A stretch of DNA of 5,384 nucleotides from Microbacteriaceae bacterium (lineage in GTDB: Bacteria; Actinomycetota; Actinomycetes; Actinomycetales; Microbacteriaceae), in NCBI GenBank assembly GCA_016463265.1, contig JAEMRP010000068.1, positions 1-5,384 of the forward strand, read 5' to 3'. Positions 1 to 5,384 of this stretch are shown here, piece after piece. The position numbers and the translations under genes are program-made. The notes beneath the pieces were generated by a model, which searched no databases, was not told the origin of the DNA, and saw only the letters and a list, made by a program, of their open reading frames with translations. How positions within the stretch are numbered: the first letter of the stretch is position 1; each line of letters opens with the position of its first letter.

Positions 1-350
1 AACACGCGAATTCCGGCCTGGGCAGCGATGTGGGCGGTCGCGGCGACCGTTGTCGCGCCGCTGAGTCGCTTTGCCAACAGAATCGGTAGGTCTCGAACGC
101 TAGCCTTGGCGATGTCTTTGTCAGCGATCGTCGCGAGCCCCACGGCGTCGAGGCCTACCGTCGGGATTCCATCAATCACCGCGATCGTCGCCGGGACGAC
201 TCCCTTGCTCCGCAAAATTTGCTCGAACTCGATGGCTGCCTCGCGGTTGCGCGGGCGCGGGAGTCCGTGCGAAATAATCGTCGATTCGAGGGCGACGACG
301 GGCGTGTTGTTCGCAAGAGCGCGGGCGACTTCTGGCGCAATATTCAACAT
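1..350 (-). CDS. psuG: Pseudouridine-5'-phosphate glycosidase, N-terminal part (runs off left edge)
   Basis: PsuG reversibly splits pseudouridine 5'-phosphate into uracil and ribose 5-phosphate, the C-C bond-breaking step of pseudouridine salvage in the cytoplasm, and normally works with the kinase PsuK. Reading the minus strand from the ATG at 350-348 gives 116 full codons without a stop. The family's opening block ALESTIISHGLP lies at residues 20-31; its Glu22 should match the active-site Glu of E. coli PsuG. PATIAVIDG follows at 53-61, then RDLP with Lys94, and GATTVAAT at 98-105, all in family order. Full-length members have about 300 residues, so roughly the first 40% is present. A weak AGGG at 359-356 lies 5 bases before the ATG. 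The gene is divergent from the SDR gene. Any psuK or transporter partner would be beyond the left edge. The family call is from remembered motifs but they are dense and co-linear; the plus-strand reading frame opposite is only its mirror. Confidence 0.93.
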   Translation of the reverse strand, partial: MLNIAPEVARALANNTPVVALESTIISHGLPRPRNREAAIEFEQILRSKGVVPATIAVIDGIPTVGLDAVGLATIADKDIAKASVRDLPILLAKRLSGATTVAATAHIAAQAGIRV

Positions 351-362
351 AGGCACCCTGTG

Positions 363-368
363 ACGATA
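363..368 (-). promoter_or_regulatory. Possible -10 box for psuG
   Basis: On the minus strand TATCGT fits the actinobacterial TANNNT -10 pattern and ends 12 bases before the psuG ATG, which would leave a leader of only about 5-7 bases. No good -35 hexamer is seen upstream. In a 40-base divergent gap some promoter for psuG is expected, but this exact box is a guess. Confidence 0.25.
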
Positions 369-378
369 CCGCACGCTC

Positions 379-384
379 TACTAT
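379..384 (+). promoter_or_regulatory. -10 box of a probable leaderless promoter for the SDR-permease operon
   Basis: TACTAT matches TANNNT and is followed by six bases and then the GTG start at 391, so the expected transcription start falls on or next to the first base of the start codon. There is no Shine-Dalgarno sequence in front of that GTG, which agrees with leaderless translation, common in actinobacteria. No convincing -35 box is visible; where it would sit is the psuG start region. What is seen: the box, the spacing and the missing SD. What is inferred: leaderless initiation. Confidence 0.45.
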
Positions 385-390
385 CGAATT

Positions 391-1908
391 GTGCCCAGTG
401 AAATCACTTCCGACCTTCCCCTGCGCCGCGGTGACCGCGGCTTGCCCGCTCTGTGTCTCGTGACCGGGGCGACGGGTTACATCGGTGGCCGCTTGGTTCG
501 CGAACTACTCGCTCACGGCTATCGCGTCCGTGTCATGGCCCGCCACGCCGAGCGCTTGCGCTTTCACCCCTGGATCGACAAGGTCGAGGTCGTCGACGGT
601 GACGCCACGAACCGCGAGGACCTCACGCGCGCGGTCGAAGGCGTCGACGTCGCCTACTACCTGCTGCACGCCCTCATGTCCCCGCAGAACTTCGAGGAGG
701 AAGAACGTCTCGTCGCGACACTGTTCAGCGAAGAATGTCTTGCCGCAGGTGTCTCGCGAATCGTGTACCTCGGCGGAATGGCCGACGCCGATTCGACGTT
801 GTCTCCGCACCTTCAGTCCCGCGCCGACACCGGTGGCATCTTGCAGAACAGCGGTGTCCCCACTCTCGAGTTACGTGCGGGAGTCGTCATTGGTTCGGGT
901 TCTGCGTCGTTCGAGATGCTGCGCTATCTGACCGAGCGCCTCCCGATCATGACGGTCCCCAAGTGGGTGAACTCGCGAATCCAGCCGATTGCGGTTCGGG
1001 ATGTTCTTCGCTACCTCGTTGGCGCCGCATCGCTGCCTGATTCCGTATCGGGCGACTACGACATCGGTGGACCCGATGTGTTCACCTATCGAGAGATGAT
1101 GGAACACTACGCCGCGGCGGCCGGGCTCCGGCCGCGAATCATCATCCCCGTGCCGGTTCTGACGCCGAGACTGTCGAGCGGCTGGGTCGGGCTCGTGACA
1201 CCAGTCCCGTACACGCTCGCCCGCAGACTCGTCGCAAGCCTGAAGAACGAAGTAGTGGCTCGCAACGACGACATCCGGCGTCTGATTCCCGACCCCAAAT
1301 CCGGGTTGACGACATTCGACCGCGCCGTGGTGCTTGCACTGGCAAAGATCAAGGACGCCCACGTCGACACCCGTTGGTCCGATGCGTCCCTTCCCGGTGC
1401 GCCTTCGGAGCCCCTCCCAACCGACCCCAAGTGGGCCGGTGGCACGCTGTATCAAGACATTCGTATCGCCCAGAGCACCGACTCGGTTGACGAGGTGTGG
1501 AAGCGCATCGAGTCAATCGGGGGCGATAACGGCTATTCCACGGCCAGTTGGGCGTGGGAAGCGCGCGGACTACTGGATCGCCTCGTCGGCGGACCCGGTC
1601 TTCGTCGGGGGCGTCGCGACCCGAACCACCTGGTCGAGGGCGAAGCGCTCGATTTCTGGCGCGTCGAATCCCTTCGCCCACCACACGTCTTGCGCCTTCG
1701 CGCCGAGATGCGCAACCCGGGCTTGGCCTGGCTGGAATTCACGGTCGAGGCCGCGGGCACTGGGGCGAAGGTTACGCAACGCGCCTTTTTCGCGCCGCGA
1801 GGGCTCGCCGGGCACGTCTACTGGTGGCTCGTGTGGCCGATGCACGGCTTGGTGTTCCCGTCGATGGTGAATTCCGTGGCACGCGGACGAAAAAACAAAC
1901 GCCGGTGA
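391..1908 (+). CDS. Atypical SDR (NAD(P)-binding Rossmann) protein fused to a DUF2867 domain
   Basis: A 505-residue two-domain protein, probably cytoplasmic or at the membrane face. The N-terminal Rossmann domain starts with the dinucleotide-binding loop TGATGYIG (residues 25-32). Arg51 after the second strand suggests NADP preference, and VDVAYYLLHAL follows at 85-95, a block typical of this atypical SDR group. The classical SDR Tyr-x3-Lys pair is absent: after the VYLGGM strand (125-130) comes SPHLQSRADTG (138-148), as in NDUFA9-like atypical SDRs, so cofactor binding without standard dehydrogenase chemistry is possible. Residues about 350-495 match the DUF2867 pattern (LLDRLVGGPGLRRGRRDP, DFWRVE, LAWLEF, YWWLVWPMHGLVFP). 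The tail is strongly basic (RGRKNKRR). GTG at 391 is chosen because it sits just past a -10 box and upstream of the Rossmann core with no SD. The stop overlaps the permease start. Substrate is unknown; the operon link hints at metabolite or cofactor handling but does not prove it. Confidence 0.9.
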   Translation: MPSEITSDLPLRRGDRGLPALCLVTGATGYIGGRLVRELLAHGYRVRVMARHAERLRFHPWIDKVEVVDGDATNREDLTRAVEGVDVAYYLLHALMSPQNFEEEERLVATLFSEECLAAGVSRIVYLGGMADADSTLSPHLQSRADTGGILQNSGVPTLELRAGVVIGSGSASFEMLRYLTERLPIMTVPKWVNSRIQPIAVRDVLRYLVGAASLPDSVSGDYDIGGPDVFTYREMMEHYAAAAGLRPRIIIPVPVLTPRLSSGWVGLVTPVPYTLARRLVASLKNEVVARNDDIRRLIPDPKSGLTTFDRAVVLALAKIKDAHVDTRWSDASLPGAPSEPLPTDPKWAGGTLYQDIRIAQSTDSVDEVWKRIESIGGDNGYSTASWAWEARGLLDRLVGGPGLRRGRRDPNHLVEGEALDFWRVESLRPPHVLRLRAEMRNPGLAWLEFTVEAAGTGAKVTQRAFFAPRGLAGHVYWWLVWPMHGLVFPSMVNSVARGRKNKRR

Positions 1909-2825
1909 CGCGGTCGACGGCTGGCAATAGCCGCCTTGCCATCCTTGCCCTGTTTGGTGTGACCGCAGCGTGGGGAGCGTCGTTCGTCCTCATGAAGCCC
2001 GCGATCGAGCGTCAGCCGATTCCAGACTTCCTCGCGACGCGGTTCGTCATCGCGGCCATCATCCTGATACTCGTTCGTCCGTCGGTCCTGTCGAACATCA
2101 CGCCGCGGGTCTGGTGGACCGGGGGTGTCGCGGGAGTCGTCCTCTCTGTCGGCTATGTAGCCCAAACCATCGGGCTGCACTATGCAACCGCGGCAATCAC
2201 GGGATTCCTCACGGGACTGTACGTGGTGGGAACGCCGCTGCTCGCGTGGCTTCTCTTTCGTCAGCGGCTCAACCGCAGGGTGATCGTGGCCGCGAGTCTC
2301 GGGTTGACCGGGCTCGGGATTATCTCGCTCAACTCGTTCGGGATCGGCGTCGGTGAAATCTGGATCATCGTGGGGGCACTCTTTTTTGCTCTCCACATCG
2401 TTGTCTTGGGTCGCTGGGCCCCCGGCAACGATTCCTACGCTCTCACGGTCGTTCAGATTATCGTCGTGGCGATTATCACCGCTGGCATGACGTTCGCGGA
2501 TGGTGACGGATATGTCGCTCCGCCAGATGCCGACGTCTGGATCGCGGTGCTCATCACCGCGGTATTCGCGACGGCCCTCGCCTTTCTTCTCCAGACCTGG
2601 GCGCAGTCCAAAATGGACGCTTCGCGGGTCGCGGTTATTCTCACGGCCGAAGTTCCCTGGGCCGCGGGCCTCGCCGTTGCGGTAGGCCAAGAAACGCTCG
2701 CCGTTCGCACCATCATCGGCGGGTGCATCATGATTGCGGCAATGCTGATCGCCGAATGGCCCTCGCGCCGACAGCCTCGTAAGGGCGAAATCCTTCCGGT
2801 TCACCCGCTCGGGCACTTCGAATAG
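1905..2825 (+). CDS. EamA/DMT-family permease (drug/metabolite transporter superfamily)
   Basis: A 306-residue inner-membrane protein of normal length for the ten-helix DMT exporters built from two EamA repeats. Hydrophobic segments lie near residues 12-30, 43-57, 72-89, 95-117, 125-143, 151-168, 178-194, 212-230, 241-260 and 268-284. Family signatures are AAWGASFVLMKP (21-32), the TGFLTGLYVVGTPLLAW stretch (99-115) at the end of repeat one, and the matching region of repeat two, AEVPWAAGLAVAVGQETL (248-265). The start is GTG 1905, whose last two bases plus the next A form the TGA stop of the SDR gene (GTGA), so translation is probably coupled. The open frame extends further upstream, but that part only shadows the SDR gene. 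There is no clear SD. Members export amino acids, nucleosides or drugs; the substrate cannot be read from sequence, and pairing with an SDR-DUF2867 protein is the only functional hint. The last 20 residues form a basic then polar cytoplasmic tail. Confidence 0.9.
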   Translation: MTRSTAGNSRLAILALFGVTAAWGASFVLMKPAIERQPIPDFLATRFVIAAIILILVRPSVLSNITPRVWWTGGVAGVVLSVGYVAQTIGLHYATAAITGFLTGLYVVGTPLLAWLLFRQRLNRRVIVAASLGLTGLGIISLNSFGIGVGEIWIIVGALFFALHIVVLGRWAPGNDSYALTVVQIIVVAIITAGMTFADGDGYVAPPDADVWIAVLITAVFATALAFLLQTWAQSKMDASRVAVILTAEVPWAAGLAVAVGQETLAVRTIIGGCIMIAAMLIAEWPSRRQPRKGEILPVHPLGHFE

Positions 2826-2840
2826 CCGGCGGCAAATCCG

Positions 2841-4013
2841 CTAGTCGATTACACCAAACCGTTTCTTCCACGCCAATATGCGTTTCACTTTGTCGATTAA
2901 TTCGTCGCGGGTAAGTCCTTTCGGGGAAATCTGCGCAACAACGCGCTCCACGATATCCGAGGGCCCGCTGCAGATCAACGCGACATCCACGCCCGCATCG
3001 AGAGACGAGCGCACTACCTCACCCATGCGATTATTGACTCCGACGAGCGCGGCCCCCATTGACAGCGAGTCGGTGACAATCAGGCCGTCTGGCCCGATTT
3101 GATCTCGAAGAATCGCGAGCGCCTTCGGCGAGCGACTCGCCGGAACCCCGCGTTCCGTTAGCCCTTTCGATTCCAAGTGTCCGACCATCACGGCGGTGAA
3201 GCCCGCCGCGATCGCTCGATCGAACGGTACGAGATCGGATATCTGGAGTTCATCATAGGCCGGAATAATGCCCGGTGAATAGTGAGTGTCGGTCGCGCGT
3301 CCGTGCCCTGGCCAGTGCTTGATGACGGGTGCGACTCCGACTGATTCGAGTCCCGTCGCCCAGGCAATCACCGAACGCGCGGCACCCGACGGGGTGGACG
3401 AGAACGCTCGCGACTGACCTCCTATGAAGTGTCCGGGGCTGTTTAGATCGGCGACGGGCGAGAATGCCATGTCGACGCCGAGTTTCTTCATCGCCTTCCC
3501 GTACTTCGCGGCAGTGCGGGTGACCTCAGCGTCAGTCCAGGTTCCCATGATTTCCGCTGATCGAAGCGGGTAAATCGCATCAGCGAGACGTTGGACGGCC
3601 CCGCCTTCCTCGTCGCTTGCGATGAGCGGCGGAACACCGTCACCCGAACACGCAACCAATGTCGTGATCTGTTGAGAAAGATCGTTCGGTGCAACACCGC
3701 CAAGGAATACCACTCCGCCGAGACCTTTGCGAACCGCGTGCGACAGCGCACCTATGTTCGACACCGACACACACTGAAAAATCGTCTGGGCGACGAGCTG
3801 CCGATCGGTCCACGTGGTGGGGTCGGCGGAGTCGAAAGCACGTTCGTCATCAAGTGGGGTGACCGTCGGAGTCGGAATCGGCGACGGTGTCGTTGATCCT
3901 GCCCCGGGATCAACCTTCAACGGGCCACTATCGACCGACGGAGCGCAGCCAGTCACAGCGAAAATTGCGGCGAATGCAACAAACGCCGAGACTCTGCGGA
4001 TATGTCGCCCCAT
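2841..4013 (-). CDS. nagZ: GH3 beta-N-acetylhexosaminidase lipoprotein (NagZ/LpqI type)
   Basis: This 390-residue glycoside hydrolase family 3 enzyme should release GlcNAc from muropeptides or GlcNAc-MurNAc fragments outside the membrane, like mycobacterial LpqI, which has a similar size. A lipoprotein signal with basic n-region (RHIRR), hydrophobic core and lipobox VTGC puts the lipidated Cys at residue 23. A Pro/Thr/Ser-rich tether (about 28-54) follows. Catalytic-domain landmarks: DEEGGAVQRL (134-143; Asp134 and Arg142 correspond to sugar-binding residues of NagZ), RAF (202-204), KHWPGHG (232-238), the acid/base Asp242-x-His244 pair, and nucleophile Asp315 in VTDSLSM. The loop between PGHG and the Asp-His pair looks one residue shorter than in the common NagZ form. 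Cys81 and Cys122 could form an extracellular disulfide. The gene lies 31 bases after pstB on the same strand with no SD, so it may be read through from pstB, use its own promoter, or both. Its stop is 15 bases from the converging permease stop. Confidence 0.92.
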   Translation of the reverse strand: MGRHIRRVSAFVAFAAIFAVTGCAPSVDSGPLKVDPGAGSTTPSPIPTPTVTPLDDERAFDSADPTTWTDRQLVAQTIFQCVSVSNIGALSHAVRKGLGGVVFLGGVAPNDLSQQITTLVACSGDGVPPLIASDEEGGAVQRLADAIYPLRSAEIMGTWTDAEVTRTAAKYGKAMKKLGVDMAFSPVADLNSPGHFIGGQSRAFSSTPSGAARSVIAWATGLESVGVAPVIKHWPGHGRATDTHYSPGIIPAYDELQISDLVPFDRAIAAGFTAVMVGHLESKGLTERGVPASRSPKALAILRDQIGPDGLIVTDSLSMGAALVGVNNRMGEVVRSSLDAGVDVALICSGPSDIVERVVAQISPKGLTRDELIDKVKRILAWKKRFGVID

Positions 4014-4021
4014 GGGTCACG

Positions 4022-4027
4022 ACACTA
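4022..4027 (-). promoter_or_regulatory. Possible -10 box for the GH3 lipoprotein gene
   Basis: In the 31-base gap after pstB the minus strand reads TAGTGT (TANNNT type), ending 8 bases before the ATG at 4013; an overlapping GATAGT lies at 4029-4024. With no Shine-Dalgarno sequence in the gap, a leaderless start at the ATG would fit. There is no recognisable -35, so this stays tentative. Confidence 0.25.
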
Positions 4028-4044
4028 TCAGTCGAGGCGTCTCG

Positions 4045-4857
4045 TTACCCGAATCGGCCGTGAACATAGTCGAGCGTTCGGGGGTCCTGAGGAACCGAGA
4101 ACATCAGTTCCGTCGGGCCCGCCTCGACGATTCCGCCGGGTGTTCCTGCCTCAGCAAGGAAGAACGCGCAATCATCCGACACACGCTGAGCTTGCTGCAT
4201 GTTGTGAGTGACGATGACAATGGTGACCTCGGTAGAAAGCTCCTGAATCGTCTGCTCGATGCGCCGCGTCGACGTGGGGTCTAGAGCCGAGCAGGGCTCG
4301 TCCATCAAGAGGACCGACGGACGAACGGCGAGCGAGCGAGCAATGCACAGACGCTGTTGCTGACCACCCGAAAGGCTTCCGCCGGCGTTGCGAAGTCGAT
4401 CTTTGACCTCGGTCCACAGCCCAGACTTGGCCAGGGTCTCTTCAACCAGGTCGTCTGCTCCGCTTCCCGAAATTTTGCGGCCGGTCAGTGTCAACCCCGA
4501 CAACACGTTGTCTCGGATGCTCATCGCGGGGAACGGGTTCGGCTTCTGGAAAACCATACCGACCTGGCGGCGAACGTCGGTTATCTTGATTCCGTCGTCG
4601 TAAATATCGTCCTCGTTGAGGCGGACTTCGCCGGCGAGCGCGGCGCTCGGAACCAGTTCGTGCATGCGGTTCAAGGTGCGCAGAAAGGTTGACTTACCGC
4701 AACCGGACGGGCCGATCAACGCGGTTACCTTCCCGGCCTCCATAGTCAGGTTGACCTTTTCGAGGACCTTGTGGTCGCCGAACCAGCAGGAAATGTCGAC
4801 CGCAGTCAGGGTCGCTGGAGCCTGCAAATCGGTGTCGAAGGCGGAAAATGTAGACAT
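4045..4857 (-). CDS. pstB: Phosphate-type ABC transporter ATP-binding protein PstB
   Basis: A 270-residue ABC ATPase that should power a PstS/PstC/PstA-type phosphate importer from the cytoplasmic side. It has Walker A GPSGCGKST (49-57), a PstB-characteristic Q-loop region VFQKPNPFP (102-110), the signature SLSGGQQQR (161-169), Walker B VLLMDE (182-187) followed by PCSALDPTST, and the H-loop VTHNMQQA (216-223) with His218. Length is normal for PstB. Some segments (NRMHELVPSAALAGEV, DNVLSGLTL and the GRFG C-terminus) differ from the usual NRMND and YDNV forms and recall a separate actinobacterial PstB subgroup; this is from memory. The start ATG 4857 lies 14 bases after the stop of the sortase-like gene, with only a weak purine-rich stretch (AAAAGAAA) before it, so expression probably depends on the upstream gene's transcript. 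No permease gene is in the window; pstA is not directly upstream as in classic pst operons. Confidence 0.93.
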   Translation of the reverse strand: MSTFSAFDTDLQAPATLTAVDISCWFGDHKVLEKVNLTMEAGKVTALIGPSGCGKSTFLRTLNRMHELVPSAALAGEVRLNEDDIYDDGIKITDVRRQVGMVFQKPNPFPAMSIRDNVLSGLTLTGRKISGSGADDLVEETLAKSGLWTEVKDRLRNAGGSLSGGQQQRLCIARSLAVRPSVLLMDEPCSALDPTSTRRIEQTIQELSTEVTIVIVTHNMQQAQRVSDDCAFFLAEAGTPGGIVEAGPTELMFSVPQDPRTLDYVHGRFG

Positions 4858-4871
4858 AGTGAGTTTCTTTT

Positions 4872-5384
4872 CTAGTACAGGTTAGGGAGAAGGACAACAA
4901 CTTGTTCGGCCAGAACAATACCTAATGCGAGCAGCGTGGGAACGGCAACCACCCAGGTTTGAAGTCGGCCCCAGTAACGCATGCCGGCAAGAGCGAGAAG
5001 CACGAGACCGATTCCGAGCTCGAGGATGAGCAGCAACGGGAGCCAACCACTGTCGTCACTACCGAGAATCTTCTCGGCGGGCGTCAACGATGCCGCGTAC
5101 ACCACAGGAAGCGCGGTTTCTTTCGGGGTGCTGATGAGGCTTGCATCGACCCGAATGACGGTGTCTGGGAAGAACGGAAAACCCGTCGTTGAGACGAGAG
5201 TTAGCGTACCCGGCGCGGTTGACACAGCCTTGGGTGGAGCGTCGCCTGTGCGAACGCCGCTGATGCGGTACAACGATTTACCCTGGCCTGTTGTCACGCG
5301 AATGGTGTTTCCGGCTCTAAGTTGAGCCAGTCCACCGAAAGGGCCGCCATAGAGCGATTGACGACCGTAGATTACGGATGCTCC
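4872..5384 (-). CDS. Sortase-fold membrane protein with apparently lost catalytic residues (5' end missing)
   Basis: The frame is open from the right edge for 170 residues to the TAG at 4874-4872; the true start is outside. The visible part follows the beta-barrel pattern of class D/E-like sortases: SVIYGRQSLYGGPF (3-16), LAQLRAGNTIRVTTGQG (19-35), YRISGVR (39-45), then TLTLVSTTG (60-68) and TVIRVDASL (75-83). Active sortases have Gly-His in the first block, Thr-Cys at the end of the TLxTC strand, and Arg in the last strand. By my alignment these positions are Arg8, Thr66 and Val76, and there is no Cys anywhere in the visible part, so transpeptidation is unlikely. A linker leads to two membrane helices (about 114-136 and 142-165) separated by a basic turn MRYWGR, which puts the barrel outside. 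The protein ends in LLPNLY. It sits 14 bases before pstB and is probably cotranscribed with it. A role as receptor, scaffold or accessory subunit of that transporter is inference. Confidence 0.72.
   Translation of the reverse strand, partial: GASVIYGRQSLYGGPFGGLAQLRAGNTIRVTTGQGKSLYRISGVRTGDAPPKAVSTAPGTLTLVSTTGFPFFPDTVIRVDASLISTPKETALPVVYAASLTPAEKILGSDDSGWLPLLLILELGIGLVLLALAGMRYWGRLQTWVVAVPTLLALGIVLAEQVVVLLPNLY

Noticed and set aside
28..363. Plus-strand open frame of 111 codons at the left edge
   Set aside because: It is the mirror of psuG, whose minus-strand reading carries clear family motifs; the plus-strand product resembles nothing and has no promoter context.
871..1455. Minus-strand open frame of 194 codons inside the SDR gene
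   Set aside because: Low-complexity Arg/Gly-rich product opposite a well-supported coding frame; no start context.
1548..1904. Upstream extension of the permease frame to an ATG at 1548
   Set aside because: The added residues are Arg/Pro/Ser-rich, lie entirely within the SDR-DUF2867 gene and precede the first membrane helix; GTG 1905 gives normal family length.
1818..2816. Long minus-strand open frame of 332 codons opposite the permease
   Set aside because: Its product is rich in Arg, Asp and His with no hydrophobic core or motif, typical of antisense reading of a high-GC membrane-protein gene.
2829..2841. Hairpin GCGG-CAAAT-CCGC between the converging genes as a terminator
   Set aside because: Only four base pairs and no T-tract on either strand; it also overlaps the GH3 stop codon, so it is too weak to call.
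4872..5297. Start of the sortase-like gene at the GTG at 5297
   Set aside because: The frame stays open to the right edge and the upstream residues (SVIYGRQSLYGGPF, LAQLRAGNTIR) continue the sortase pattern, so that GTG is an internal Val codon.
4872..5384. PstA/PstC-type permease upstream of pstB
   Set aside because: Only two membrane helices at the C-terminus and a beta-rich extracytoplasmic domain before them; no permease coupling-loop motif.

Overview
The window reads as chromosomal DNA of a high-GC actinobacterium. GTG starts, a probably leaderless promoter, weak or absent Shine-Dalgarno sequences, very tight gene packing and an LpqI-like lipoprotein glycosidase all point that way. A small-genome member of Microbacteriaceae or a relative is a plausible guess, but this rests on protein resemblance from memory, not on a search. 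No mobile element, CRISPR array, RNA gene or long repeat was seen, and no gene-free stretch exceeds about 40 bases.

Left part (1-2825). A truncated minus-strand gene for pseudouridine-5'-phosphate glycosidase (psuG) runs off the left edge. It is divergent, across a 40-base gap, from a two-gene plus-strand operon. The first operon gene is a 505-residue fusion of an atypical NAD(P)-binding SDR domain and a DUF2867 domain. The second is a ten-helix EamA/DMT-family permease whose GTG start overlaps the upstream stop codon (GTGA). A TANNNT -10 box lies at the right distance for transcription of the operon to begin on the GTG start codon itself.

Right part (2841-5384). Three minus-strand genes run toward the left and converge on the permease gene, with only 15 bases between the two stop codons. 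In transcription order they are: a sortase-fold membrane protein (5' end missing), pstB (ATPase of a phosphate-type ABC transporter), and a GH3 beta-N-acetylhexosaminidase lipoprotein (NagZ/LpqI type). Gaps are 14 and 31 bases.

The most unusual object is the sortase-fold protein directly upstream of pstB, where a pstA permease would normally be expected. All three catalytic positions (His, Cys, Arg) look replaced, and it carries two C-terminal membrane helices. It is probably a non-enzymatic surface or membrane component linked to a non-canonical phosphate-type ABC transporter. The upstream genes that could confirm this lie outside the window. The GH3 lipoprotein would act on cell-wall fragments on the outer face of the membrane and may share transcripts with pstB or have its own promoter.
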